Shown: positions 10,801 through 24,918, counted from the first letter of the stretch. The stretch: DNA of 26,022 bases from Priapulus caudatus (GCF_000485595.1 NW_014577158.1:500350-526371); one strand, 5' to 3'. Notes: generated by a model not told the origin, from the sequence alone. Translations and numbers: made by a program.

Positions 10801-13205
10801 TTAATATAGGCATTGGCTGCTTGTTTCATATATGAGGCACGCACAACAACGTTAATATAGCATTGCTGGCTTGTTTTATATCGGACGACAACAACTTAAA
10901 TATAGCACCTGCTGCTGTTTTCTATATAGCTTTGAGCAGACAACTTTAATTAGTAGCATTGCTGCATGTTTCTAATATAGCCACGACAACCACGTTTTAA
11001 TATAGGCATTGCTGCTGTTCTATATAGCTTGACAACAACTTGTAGGATATAGCATGTTTGCTGCTGTTTCTATATAGGACGGGACAAACGACTTAATATA
11101 GCATTGCTGCTCGTTTCTATGAGTAGCGACGCAAACAATCTTAATCTAGCGCATTGCTGTTGTTGTCTATACGACAGACGAGACCAAACTTTAATATAGC
11201 ACTGCTGGCTGTTCTATATAGCAGCGACAACAACTTTAATATACATTGCTGCTGTTTTCTATAATAAGACGTGGGACAAACAAAAACTCTTAATATAGGG
11301 AATTGCTGCTGTTTCTATATAGCAACGGACAACAATTTAATGCTGAGCATTGCTGCTGTTTCTTATAATTGGGCCACGACAACAACTTTATATAGCATTG
11401 GCTGCTGGTTGCTAATATAGCACGGAGCAGGGACGAACAGCTTTAGGATAGTACCGAGCGACGTGCTCGGCTGTAGTTCCGTAATAAGCACGACAACAAC
11501 TTTAATATAGCATTGCTGCTGTTTCTATATAGGACGACAACAACTTTAATATAGCACTGCTGCTGTTTCTATATAGCTTGACAACAACTTTAATATAGCA
11601 TTGCTGCTGTTTCTATATAAGACGACAACAACTTTATATAGCATTGCTCTGTTCTATATAGCACGACAACAACTTTAATATATATGCATTGCTGCTGTTC
11701 TATATAGCACGACAACAAACTTTAATTTATATAGCATTGCTGCTGTTTCTATATAGCTTTGACAACGAACTTTAAATAATAGCATCTGGCTGCTGTTTCT
11801 AATATAGCAGCGACAACAACTTTAATACATGCTGCTGTTTCTATATACACGAGCAACAACTTTAATATAGCATATGCTGCTGTTTCTATATAGCACGACA
11901 ACAACTTTAATATAGCATTGCTGCTGTTTCTATATAGCACGACAACAACTTTAATATAGCATTGCTGCTGTTTCTATATAGCACGACAACAACTTTAATA
12001 TAGCATTGCTGCTGTTTCTATATAACACGACAACAACTTTAAATATAGGCATCTGCGGTGTTTCTATTATAGCACGACATAAACTTTTAATATAGCGTTG
12101 GCTGCTGTTTCTATAATACACGACAAACAACCTTTAATATAGCAATTGCTTGCTGTTTCTAATTATAGCACGACAACAACTTTAAATATAGCATTGCTGC
12201 ATGTTTCTATAGTAGCACGACAACAACTTTAATATAGCATTGCGCTTGGGTGTTTCATATATGCACGACAAAACTTTGAATAAATAGCATTGGCCTGCTG
12301 TTTCTATATAGCATGACAACAAACTTTAATATAGCATTGCTGTTTTGTCTGTTTCTATATAGCAGGCGACAACAACTTTAATATACATTGGCTGCTGTTT
12401 CTGATATAGCACGAGCAACAATTTAATATAGCATTGCGCCGTTTCTATATAGTTGAACAACAACTTTAATATAGCATTGCTGCTGTTTTCTTATATAGCA
12501 GACAAAACTTTAAATAATAGCATTGCTGCTGATTTCTATATGGCGACGACAGCACAACTTTAAATATACGCGCCATTGCTGGCTGTTTCTATATAGGCAC
12601 GACAACAACTTTAATATAGGCATCTGCTGGCTGTTTCTATATAGCACTGACAACAAACTTTAATATAGGCATGCTTGCTGTTTCATATTAGCAGCGACAA
12701 CAACTTAATATAGGACGCGGGGAGGTGGGTGGCCTGCGCTGTTTGCTATACGGTAGGGCACGACAAACAACTTTAATATAGCATTGCTGCTGTTTCTATA
12801 TAAGACGACAACAACTTTAATATAGCATTGCTGCTGTTTCTATATAGCACGACAACAACTTTAATATAGCATTGCTGCGTGTACTATATAGCCGACGAAC
12901 AACTGTTAATATAGCAATTGCTGAGCTGTTCTTCTATATACGGACGACAGACAACTTTAGATATAGCACGCTGCTGTTGGTCTATATATGGCTTGACAAC
13001 AACTTTAATTATAGCCATTGCTCGCTGTTTTGCTATATAGCACGACAAACAACTTTACTGATAGCAATTGCTGCTGTTCTCTATATCGCTTGACAACAAC
13101 CTTTAAGTATGCAGTTCGGGCGGGCTAGGTTCTATATAGGCAGCGACACCCGGACAACGTAGTGAATATAGCATTGGCTGCTGTTTGGCTATATAGGAGG
13201 CGAGT
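7822..13205. repeat. 44-bp satellite (sat44a), roughly 120 units
   Basis: The cleanest units (11881-12030) have an exact 44-bp period: ctgctgtttctatatagcac followed by gacaacaactttaatatagc and attg. The first three units (7822 to about 8015) are a 66-bp form containing an extra agcatgactgct segment. Almost every other unit has single-base indels, typical of unpolished long reads. Minus-strand open frames here are translations of the repeat. Confidence 0.97.
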
Positions 13206-13336
13206 AGGCCATACAACGGAGTGAAGGCTGCAGCAATTGTTACCGTTGCAACTATATCGTCTCTAAGAAAATCCTTTGTTAGCTTTTTTCCGCAGAAATT
13301 CGGCACTAGTGCAAGTAATTTGCGGAGGGCGTCCAC
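13206..13336. other. Unique 131-bp island next to the gap
   Basis: Non-repetitive DNA between sat44a and the N run. The minus strand is open throughout, but I recognise no protein and both sides are cut by repeat or gap, so no gene is called. Confidence 0.6.
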
Positions 13337-13361
13337 NNNNNNNNNNNNNNNNNNNNNNNNN
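13337..13361. other. Assembly gap, 25 N
   Basis: A run of exactly 25 undetermined bases. Its true size is unknown; the fixed small number looks like a placeholder. Confidence 0.99.
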
Positions 13362-13365
13362 CCGA

Positions 13366-16300
13366 TAGCCACCTCTAACCCCCTCGTAATCACTCTATCA
13401 TCACCTTACCACCTCTAACCACCTCTATCACCCCCCTTCTAATCCCCCCTCAATCCCACCCTCTAAACCCCACCCCTCCAACCACCTCTAATCACCTCTA
13501 ATCACCCCTCTAAATCCCCTCTACACCCCCTTCTAACCGTCAGCCCCTCTAATCCCCCCCCTCCCTAACTCACCCCTCTACTCCCTCTACCCCACTCCCC
13601 CCCCCTCCCTCCAATCACTCCTACACCCCCACCTCTAAAAATCCTAACCCCCTCTAAACACCTCTAACCACTCTTAAGACCTCCTACCCTTCTCCTCTAC
13701 CTCTACCACCTCTAACCCCCACCTATATCACCTCTAATCACCTCTCTAATCCACCTCTACGCCACTCTAATACTTCTAACAGCACTTCTACCCTCTAACA
13801 CCTCTACTTACTGCTAACCAACTCTTAACCACCTCTAACACTCCTGACCACTCTAACTCACCCTCCACCTCTACTCACCTCTAACCACCCTCTCATCAAC
13901 TCTAATCAGCTCTAATCACTCTCTAACACCTCTAAACCCTCTAAACACCTCTAACCACCTCTAGCCACCTCTGACCTACTTAACCCCTCTGAACTCTCAC
14001 CACTCTAACCACCTCTGACCACTCTGCCATCTCAACCACTTAAACCCACCTTAATCACTCTACCGCACCTCTATCCCCTCCTACATCCCCTCTACCACCT
14101 CCTAACTCACTCTAATCCACTTAAACACATCTTACCCACTCTAACGCACACCCTCTAATCACTCTACCACCTCGTAATCACCTCCTAACCACCTCTAACC
14201 ACCTCTATCACTCTACCCCCACGCTCTACCACTCTAATCCCTCTGCCCATCGTAATCCTCTAATCACCCTCTAACCCCTCTAATCACCTCTATCACCTCT
14301 ACCCACCCTCTAACCACTCTCTAACACCTCTAACCCCTCTACTCCACTCTACCGACCTCTAGCCACCTCTACCACCTCTACCAATCACACTCTAATCACC
14401 ATCTAATGCACCTCCTACCCACTTCTTAAGCCACCTCTGCACTACCTCTGCCACCACTCTACTCCCTCTTACCATCTACACCTCCTAACACCCTGCTATA
14501 ACCACTCTCACTTCTAACGCACTCTGACTACCTCTGACCACCTCTAACTCACTCTACCACCTCTAAACCTCTCCACCCCCTCTACTTCCCTCTTACCACG
14601 GCTCTACTCCACATGCTAATCCACGCTCTAATCACCTCTCATTCACCTTACCCTTCTACCACCACATCTAATCAACCTCTAACGCACTCTCTAATCACCA
14701 TCTAAGCCACCTCTAATCACCTCTAACCACCTCTAATCAACGCTCTAAAGCCCCTCTACACCACCTCTAACCACCTCTAACACTTCTACCACTCTGAATC
14801 ACCTCTAATCGACCTCTAACCGCCTCTCAAACCGCCTCTCTAACCGCCTCTCTAACCACCTCTCTAACCACCTCTACCTACCTGCTAATCACCTGTAACC
14901 CTTTAACGCACCTCAATCACCTCTAACACCTCTAATCACTTCTAACACTCTAATCCCCTCTAACCACCTTCTAATCACCTCCTAACAGCTTCTAATCACC
15001 TCTAACGCACCTCTAACCACCTCTAAACCACCTCTAACCACTCTAATCCATCTCTAATCCTCTGAATCACTCTACCACTTTCTATAGCCACCATCTGATA
15101 ACTCTGACACCTCTAATCACCTCCAACCACCTCTAACCACCTCTAACCACTCTACCCACTCTCAACCACTTCTAACCACCTCGACTACCTCTGACCCAAC
15201 TCTCATCACCTCTAACCACCTACTTAACCACCCTCTAATCCACCTCTCATACCTCTTAACCCCTCTAACCGCATCTAACCCCCTCTAACCCCTCTAAATC
15301 ACCCCTCTGAGCACCATCTACCCACCTCTACCACCTCCTACACCTTGACCCCTCTAATCACCTCTAACCCCTCTAATGGCACCTCTCAACCCCTCTAACC
15401 ACCCTCTCACCACTTCACCACCTCTTTAACACCTACTAAATCACCTTCTTGACACCTCATGACGCACCTCATAAAACCTTAACGCGTCCTCTACAGCTCT
15501 AAATCACCTCTAAATCACCTCTTACCACCTCTGAACTCTAATCCCTCTGAGCCACCTTAACACCTCTAACCCCTCTACTCACCTCTAAACCACCTCTAAC
15601 CCTTAATGCACCTCTAACCACTTCTAACGCACCTCTAATCCCTTCTCAATCACCTCTACCCACCTCTCCATCCCTCTAACACCCCTCTAACCAGCCTCTA
15701 CCGCCCCTCTAACATTCTACGCCCCCTCTAATACACCCTCTCGACCTCCTCTGACCCTCTAAACACCTCTAACCCACCTCCTACCACCATCTAATCACTC
15801 TAACCAACCTCCTAATTTCTCTAACCCCTCTAACCACTTGTAATCACTCTAACCCTCCTAATCCCTCTAACACCTGTAATCACCTCCCTAACCACTCTAA
15901 CACCTCTACCACCTCTAATCCCTCTAACACCTCTACCACTCTAACTCACCTCTACCACGCTCTAATCAATGCTAACCCACCTCGTATCCCTCTTACCTTC
16001 TAATCACTCTACGCCCTCTAAGTCACCTCTAATCACGCTCTCACCAACTCTACCACCCTTGTAATCACCTCTAACCACGTTCTCACCACCTCTAATCACG
16101 CTTACCCTCTATAACTCTAACCACCTCTAATCACCTTCTATCACTCTAACACCTCTGCACCTCTGACCACGTCTACCACTCTCATCACACTGCTAACGCC
16201 CGTCTAAACCACCTCTTATCCCATCTAATCACTCTAAACCACCTCTAATCACTCTAATCACCTCTAATCACCTCTACTCACCTCTACGCCCTCTAATCAC

Positions 16301-19300
16301 CTCTAACCACCTGTATTCCTCTAAACCACGCGTCTAATCACCATCTAACCACCTTAATCACCTCTAACCACACTCTAATCACCTCTAACCACCTCTAATC
16401 CCCTTCTACCACCTCTTCCCCCCTCTAATCACCTCTACCACATCTAATCACTCTACAGCCCACCGTCTACTCACTCTAACCCCTCTAATCACCTCTACCC
16501 CTCTAATCCCTCCATAACCCACCTCTAATCCACATCCTTACACCTCTACCACACTCTAATCCACCGTCTACCCACCCCTCTAATCACACTCTAAGCCACC
16601 CTCTTACGCCATTCTAAACGCCCTCTAATCACCTTACCCCACCTCTACACCACACTTCTAATCACCTCTAACCACCTCTAATACTTCCATCACATCTAAC
16701 CACTTCTAACCACCTCTAATCCACGTCTAACCCACCTCTAATCCACGTCTAATCCACCTCTACCACCTCTGACCACCTCTAACCACCTCTACCACCCTCT
16801 ACACCTCATTAATCACCGCTCTAACCCTCTAACCACCTCATAATCACTCTAACCACCTCTACCACCTCTAATACCTCTAATCACTCTTAACACACTCTAC
16901 CACCTCTATCACCTCTAACCACCTGCTAATCCACCTCTACGCCCCTCTACTCACCCTCTCATTACCTCTAATCACCCTCTAACCACCCTCTAACCCTTGA
17001 CCACCTTAATCCCTCTAACGCACCTCTACCACTCTGACCACACTCTATATCACCTTCTATCACCTCTACCACTCTCTAATGCACCTCTAACCACCTCTAC
17101 ACCTCTAGACCCCTCTAACCAGCCTCTAACCACCTCTATACCTCTGACCACCCCTGCTAAACACCTCTAAGCCACGTCTACCCCTCTCATCACCTTTTAA
17201 TCACCTCTAACCGCACTCTGACACTCTGACCCCTCTACCCCACCTCTACTACACTCTACCACAGTCCTAACACCTCTTCTCCACCTCTAATCCTCTCAAC
17301 CCTCTAATCACCTCTAACCACTTCTACCCCTCTCCTGCACCTCTACACCTCATAACCACTCTACTACCTCTAACCACCTCATTCCACCACCTCTAATCAC
17401 CTCTAACCCTCTACTCACCTCTACCACCTCTAGCCACTTCTAACACCTCTACTCAGCCTCTACCACCTTTTTCCCACCTCTAATCACCTCTAACGACGTT
17501 CTAACCACCTCTAATCACCTCTAACCACCTCTAACACCTCTAATCCGTCTAATCACCTCTTAACACGCTCTACCACCTCTACCCCCTCCCTACCACCCTC
17601 TCATCACTTTAAACCTTCTCACCACCTCTAAACACCTTCATCAACTCCCCTCTAAATCAACTTAACCACTCCTTAATCACTTCTGACCTACCTCGACCCA
17701 CCTCTCCACACTCTGACTCCTCTCTGACTACCTTGACCCTCTCAACCTTAACCACCTCTAATCACCTCTACCCACCCTCCTACCCACCTCCTAACCACCT
17801 CCTGACACCTCTCCCACATCTGACGCCACCTCTAACCACCTCTCCCCACCTCTAACTCACGTCTAACGCACCGTCTACACGACTCTCATCACCCTCTAAC
17901 CTTCTAACCCTCTTAACCACCGCTTTACCCCTCCTCCACGCACCTCTAATCACCTCTAACAGTTTCTAAGCGCCACCTCTAACTCACTCTAAACCCCTCT
18001 ACCCACCTCTAACCACTTGCATAATCACCTCTGCCGACCTCTAATCACCTCTACCCTTCTACTCACCTCTAATCACTCTACCCACCTCTAACTCACTGTA
18101 ACTCACGCTCTCACCCCTTCTAACCACCTCTAATCACTCTAAACGCACCTTAATCAACGGCTCTACCACCTCTAATCACCTCTCTACCGCACCTCTAACT
18201 CACCTCTTAACCACCTCTAAGCACACCTCTAATCACATCTAATCACCTCTTAACCACCTCTAACCACCTCTAACCCTTAACCCTTCTCATCCCCTCTGAC
18301 CCTCTAACCACCTCTCACACCTATACACCTCTGACCGCCTCTAATCCCTCTAACACACCTCTAATCACCTCTAACCACTCTAACCACATCTAACGCCACT
18401 TCTAACCACCTCTACTCACCTCTGCGCCCTATCACCTCTCACCACCTCTATTCCTCTAACCACTCTAACCACCTCAACCACATCTAACCCCTCTAACCCT
18501 ATCATCCACCTCCTGACCCTCTCAACCTTAACAGCACCCTCTAACCCACCTCTACTCACCTCTACTCACCACTTACACTCTGAGCCGATCTGACCTTCTC
18601 TCCACCTCTTCCCTCTAACCACCTCTAACCAACTCTAATCACTCTAACACACCGCTCTAATCACCTTACACACTCTACCCCCTCTGACCACCTCTATCAC
18701 CTCTGACCACACTCATACACCTCTACCCACCTCTAATCACCTCTAACCACTCTAACCACTCTAACTCCCTCTACCCACTTCTAACCACCTCTAACAACCT
18801 CTATCCCTCTAACCACCCTCTAATCCCCTGTAACCACCTCTAACCACCTCTAATCACCTTAACCCTCTAACCACCTCTAACCACCTCTGACTACTCTGAC
18901 TACCTCTGCCACCTCTAACCACTCTACCCCTTTAACTCACCTCTACCATCTCAACCACCTCTTAAACGCACTCTGACCACCTTCTAATCACCTCTGCCAC
19001 CTCTAACCACCTCTAACCACCCCTCTATCAACTCTAACCACACCTCTAACCACCTCTAATCACCTCTAACCACTTCTACCACTTCTAACACCTCTAATCA
19101 CCTCTAACCCTCTCTAATCACTCTAACATTTCTTACCCACCTCTAATCACTCTAACCCCCCTCTAACCGACCTCTAACCCCTTCTCAATCACCTGCTGCC
19201 ACCTTAATCACTCTAACCACCCTCTAATCACCTCTAATCACCTCTCAACACTCTAACACGTTGTTGACCTCTAACCCTTCTAACGCCCTTATACCCATCT

Positions 19301-21684
19301 ACCACCTCTCATCACCACTCCCTAACCCTCTAACTCACCTCTAATCACCTTCTAACCCCCTCTACTCACCTCTCACCACCTCCTAACCACCCTCTATAAC
19401 ATCTAATCACCTCTAACCCTCTACCACTCTAACCCCTCTAACCACCTCTAACCACCTGTAACTCACGCTCTGACCACCTCTAACGCACCTCTCCCACCCC
19501 TCTAACCACGCCTCTGAACCGCCTCTAATCACTCTACACTCTATCCACCTGCTAACCCCTCTAACCCATCTAACCACTCTACCACTCTCTAATCCTCTGA
19601 CCCCCTCTACTCACCTCTCTCACCCTCTCCCACCTCTAATCACCTCTACCCCCTCTAAACCACCTCTAACCACATCTAACGCACACTTAACCACCTATAA
19701 TCACCTCATGGACCACCTCTAAAGCACCTCTACCACCTCTAACCACCTCTCGAATCACGCTGTAATCACCTCTACACCGTCTGACGCACCTCTGACTCTT
19801 CTACACGCACCTCTAAATCACCTTTAACGCACCTCTAACCACCTCTACTCACTCTAACCACCTCTAATCACCTCTAACACATACACCTCTAAACCACCCT
19901 GACACCTCTAATCCCTCTGACTACCTCTAACGCACCTTCTACCCACACTCTCTAATCCCTCTAACCCATCTAACCACTCTAATCACTCTAACCATTCTAC
20001 CACGCTCTAACCACCTCTAATCACCTCTAAACGGCCCTCTAATCCTTAACCACCTCTAACCACTCTAATCACCTCTACCTTCTAACAAGTCTAACCCTTC
20101 TATCACACTCTGCCAACCTAATCACCTCTCACCACCTCCTAATCACCTCTATTCACCTCTAACCACTTCTACCCACTTGTAATCACCTCTAATCACTTCT
20201 AACCACTCTAAATCCTCTAACCACCTCTGACCACCTGCTAATCACCTCTAACCCCTCTAACACAACCTCCTAATCACCTCTAACCCCCTCCTACCCACCT
20301 CTAACCATTCTAATCACCTCTGACACCACCTCTCACGACCTCTAACGCACTTCTAACGCACTCTAACCCCTTCTAACCTTCTAACCTCTAACCACTCTAA
20401 CCACTTCTAACGACCTCTGACCCCTCTAACCATCTAACCACTTCTAACACTCTAACTACCTCTGACACCTCTAATACACCTCTAACCACTCGTAATTTAC
20501 CTCTAACCACCTCTAACCCTCTCACCACATCTAATATCACCTCTAATCACTCTAACCACCTTCTACCGACACGCTTAACCACCTCTAATCACCTCATAAC
20601 CCTCTAATCAACTCTAACCACGTCTAATCACATCTAAACCACCTCTATCCACTCATAACATCTACCACCTCTAATTTCACCTCTAACACCTCTAATACTC
20701 TAACACCTCTAACCACCTCTAACACCTCTAATCACTCTAGATCCCTCTAACCACTTCTAACCCTCTAACACCTTAATCACCTCTAAACCTCTAATCACCT
20801 TCTAACCACCTCTAATCACCTCTAACCACCTCTAACATCCCTCTAACCACCTCTAAGCCCTTCTAATACCTCTGCGCACACTCTCATCACCTCTAATCCC
20901 TCTAACTAAGCGCACCTCTAACACTTCATACGCTCTAACCACCTCTAACCACGCTCTAACCCACCTCTAATCACCTCTACTCCACCTCTAAGACTCTACC
21001 ACTCTACCACCTCTAATTACCCTCTACCACCTCTAATCACCTCTACCCACTTCTACCACTTCTACCACGCTCTAACACCACCTCTAATCCACCTCTGCTA
21101 CCTCTGACCACCTCTTACTAACCTCTTGACTACCTCTGACCACCTAACCACCTCTAACCACCTCTAATCACCTTCTACCACCTAACACCTCTAACCTCTG
21201 CCACCGCTCTAATCACCTCTGACCACTATAACCACCTCTACCCCCCCCACCTCTAACGCACCCTCTAACCACTCTAATCTCACCCTTCTAACGCACCTTC
21301 TACACCACTCTAACACGCTCTCATCACCTCTACTCCTTCAACCACCATCTATCACCTCTAACCACTCTCACACCTCTTCATCCTGCTCATGCACCTCTAA
21401 CCCACCTCTACCTCACCTCTAACCACCTCTGAGCACCTCTGATCACCCTCTACACCTCTAACACACCTCTAACCAACTCTAACCACCTCAACCCCTCTAA
21501 CCACCTATAACCCTTCTAACCACGCTCTGACCACCTCTAACCACCTCTACCCCTTCTAACCAACTCTTAACATCTAACTACTCTACGACGCTTACACCTC
21601 TGCACCACCTCTGCCACTCTGACCACCTCTGACACCTCTGGACCACCTCTAACCACTCTAACGCACCTCTAACCCACTCTACGC
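13366..21684. repeat. 10-bp satellite CACCTCTAAY (sat10), about 8.3 kb
   Basis: Tandem CACCTCTAAT and CACCTCTAAC units, often alternating as a 20-bp dimer. The plus strand has almost no G apart from apparent errors (GC insertions, A to G changes). The coding strand of wdb reads TTAGAGGTGR. By length there are about 800 units. The edge with the next satellite is abrupt. Confidence 0.97.
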
Positions 21685-23028
21685 AAGTCACTAAGTCGTA
21701 GTGGGGCTATATGGCAATTGTGCAGAATAAAGTACTAACGTCGTAGCAGGAGGTTGGCAATTGTGCCGTGAATAAAAGTATTTACTTGTCGTAGTGGGTT
21801 ATCGGCAATTGTCGGAGGGATGAAGTCATAATCATAGCGAGGTATGGCACTTGTGCCGGTGAAGTACTAAAGTCGTAAGCGGGGTATGGCAATTCTGCCA
21901 GAATGAAAGTCACTAAAGTCGTCGGGGCGTCTGGCCATTGTGCCTGCTGAAGCGTTCTAAAGTCGTAGCGGGGTATGGCAATTGTGCTGGAATCACGTCA
22001 CTAAAGTTGTACGCGAGGTAATGGCAATTGTGCTAGAATGAAGTCCTAACGTTGCTAGGCGGGTATGCAATTGTGGCCGGAATAAAGTCCTTATAAGTCG
22101 TATGTGGGTATGGCCATTGTGTTGGAATGACGTCCTAAGTTGTAAGCGGGGTATGGAATCGGCTGGAATAGAAGTCACTAAAGCTCGTAAAGCAGGTATG
22201 GCAATTTGTGCCGGAATCATATTATAGTCGTGATGGGGTTTGGGGGGCAATATGTGTTAGACATGACGTCTTATACGTGCGTAGCGGGTATTGGCCATTG
22301 TGCCGGAATGAAAGTCCCTAGGTCGTAAGCGGGTAATGGCAATTGTTGCCGGACTTTCAGCTATCTATAAGTCGTAGCGGGGTTGCATTGTCGTTTGGAA
22401 TGAAGTCACTAGAGGTCGTAGCGGGGTCTGGGAATTGTGGAGGAATGAATTCACTAGAGTCATGCGCGGTATGGCATTGGTGCCGGAATGAGTCACTACC
22501 GTCGTAGGGGTATGGCAATTCTCAGAATAACGTCACTAAAGTCGTGCGGTATGGATTTCCGGTATGACAGTTGCTAAAGTCGTAGCGGGGTATGGCAATT
22601 GTGCTGGACTGAGTCACTAAAGTTGTAGCGGGGTATGGCATTGTGCCGGCTGAAGTCAACTACAGTCGTAGCAGGGTATGTGCCATTGTTGCGGAATGAA
22701 GTACTAAAGTCGTAGCGGGTCTGCATTGTGCCGGCTAAGGTTATTCTAGTCGTACGCGGGGTCTGGCAATTGTGCCGGACTGAAGTCACTAAGGTCGTAG
22801 GCGGGGTATCGGCATTGTGCCGGCATGAAGTCACTACAGTCGTAGCGGGGTATTGCGCAATTGCGCCAAGATCAAGTCATTATAGTCGTCGCGGGGTATG
22901 CATTGTTTTTGCTAGACATAGTCAATATTGGTCGTAGCAAGGGTATGGCAATGTGTGCTGGAATGAAGTCACTAAAGTGTAGCGGGCTTATGGCAATTGT
23001 GGCCAGAATGAAGTCACTAAGTCGATAG
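21685..23028. repeat. Second 44-bp satellite (sat44b), about 30 units
   Basis: Consensus by eye: gaatgaagtcactaaagtcg, tagcggggtatggcaattgt, gccg. It is noisy, with many indels and substitutions, and shares the 44-bp period but no visible sequence with sat44a on either strand. It ends at agtcactaagtcgatag. Confidence 0.95.
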
Positions 23029-23460
23029 CCTTCGACTTCGGCTCGCTAGCCCTAATCATAACGGCTAACAAAACCTAAAACGTGGTTTTGTTTTTCATTC
23101 AGATTAAATGATCGATACCTAGTTTCTCATCATAACCCGCTCCGTGGCTACTCTATCACTCCCATTACTCATTTATTAATTTTATACGCGATGTGATGAC
23201 CGGCGCACCAGATGGCAGTCACAAGTGGCTTTCCATTTAAGCGACCTTCTGTGTGAGTATAGGGCAGGTAACGAATTTGGGTGGGACAACTGCGTGTTAA
23301 AGCTGGTCTACACTGACACTATTAATTAATTAAGCGGGACAATTAATTATTAATTTTTAATTAATTACGTGGGAAATTGATTATTAATTATGTAAATTTT
23401 CCTTAATTAATTAATTATTAATAAAAAATTCACAGCATTGGAGAATTCAGCTGCCTTATT
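23029..23460. other. Unique then AT-rich stretch before duplicated copy 2
   Basis: 23029-23310 is non-repetitive with a small inverted repeat (CAAAACC 23069-23075, GGTTTTG 23084-23090). 23317-23431 holds two to three degenerate units of ttaattaatta-(a/c)g(c/t)ggga-aattrattattaatt. No gene seen. Confidence 0.65.
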
Positions 23461-24816
23461 ACAGTCAGTAATACGAAGAATGCGAACATTGGCAGAATCA
23501 ATAAGAATGGCAATATGAAAGATGACATAGCGACTATGAATTCCCCAGTGTTTTCCTTTATGGTCGGCCTCGCCAGATGCACATATCTGCCTATGTTCAT
23601 CCTAAGTATAGATAAGTTTCCTGAGGGCCACAAATCTCTACATTTATAGGGTCAAGAATTCATCATACAGAATGCAGATCTTGTGTTATTAAGTGCGCTC
23701 GCGCGCTGCGCGCCATCGCGCGCCTCGATTGATTACGAGAAAGTGCGAAAAAGCGCAGCAAGCATTATCAAAACGCACACCCTTTTTTTCCCTTTTTTTG
23801 TGTGTTTTATTTTTTCATGAATTCAACTTTATAAATCGAAGATTAAACGCAAGATGGTTTAAACTCACAGACTTCGCGGAAGTCGGTTTACATGTATTAT
23901 AAAACGAGTTCGGGAAGCGCTCTAGAATTGAGAATGATGATTGGTTGTATTTTATAGCTAAGTCTTTATAGCTACTTTGAAATTGAGTGTTGTTCCTTTT
24001 TGACTAACTGCTAAATGTGTGATTCCGGGTTCTCCACCATGTCAAGAACTGAATCTTTTGTTAAGATGGACAAAAACATTTCACCTACAAATGTCAAATT
24101 AATAGTACAAATGCAGAGCTAATTTTAGCGCAAATGTGGCCTGGCATTTCATGAAGTCTCGTTTTCAATTTTTTCCGGGGGGGGGGCATGCCACCGAACA
24201 CCCCTAGTTTGCCTCGTGACCTGCGGGCACTCCGATGCAAATCACACACCTCGGCGAGCCAAGGTGTGCGATTTTTCACTCGCCTGCTTTTTCCAAAACA
24301 CAAGGACTGAGAATGATAACCCTCTGCACGGATGAAGCAAGTCTCCTCGCTCGAGTCATGCATTCAGGAGACATGCTTCAATCACACACAGTGCGTGTGC
24401 TGAAAACACGCTGACAGAAACGACGGAGGGAGAAATGTTTATTAACATTCCAAAATTTGTTAGTAACCCGGGAGACGGTAAGTGATTTACGAAGAATTAG
24501 GTAATAGTAGGCAGTTGCGCTCTTCAGAGCTCCCGATTTTCGTGCAGGTAATTTGTTGCACAGTTGATGAATAGAGCTTAAAATGACAGCGTTGGCAGTA
24601 AATCTGTAATCCGTGCATACGACAAACAACATAGACGGTAAATTCAGAGCGTAGATCGTGCACTTGTTGCCGATACGTTGAAAATACCATCCGTCTGTGG
24701 CACGCTGTTTGAACAACGCCGTGCATTCGTTGAATGTCATGTTTGTTGCACACTTGTTGCACAACATTTGCATAACTGTTGCACGATGTTGCATGGTGTC
24801 GCGACTGCGTTGTTAC

Positions 24817-24918
24817 CTGCATGTGCGGCCAAGAAGCTTCCAACGTTGGATCGTCCTCCTCTGGATCATACTCCGGGTTTTCACTCGGTGGCAATGTTCG
24901 AAACATGTTGTGTGAGAC
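24817..24918 (-). CDS. wdb: PP2A B56 subunit, exon B
   Basis: The 102-bp exon encodes 34 residues, [19 protein letters not shown] then [15 protein letters not shown], an acidic loop and helix typical of B56. The acceptor is GTCGTTGCAG|GTC and the donor CAG|GTAACA, phase 0 at both ends. The preceding intron to exon A is 549 bp. The next intact exon in the transcript is C at 4037, so the following intron is 20,779 bp and contains all the satellites plus the broken copies A' and B'. There is no frameshift or stop. A second, frameshifted copy lies at 5475-5575. Confidence 0.95.

Noticed and set aside
7822-13205. CRISPR-like array
   Set aside because: Units are contiguous without unique spacers of constant length, in a eukaryotic intron; it is a satellite.
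13103-13418. Open frames across the N gap on both strands
   Set aside because: They depend on translating undetermined bases and satellite edges; no known protein.
13366-21684. Interstitial telomere
   Set aside because: TTAGAGGTGR is not TTAGG or another known telomere unit; only the strand asymmetry is shared.
21993-22937. Open frames in sat44b on both strands
   Set aside because: Periodic translation of a 44-bp repeat with many sequence errors.
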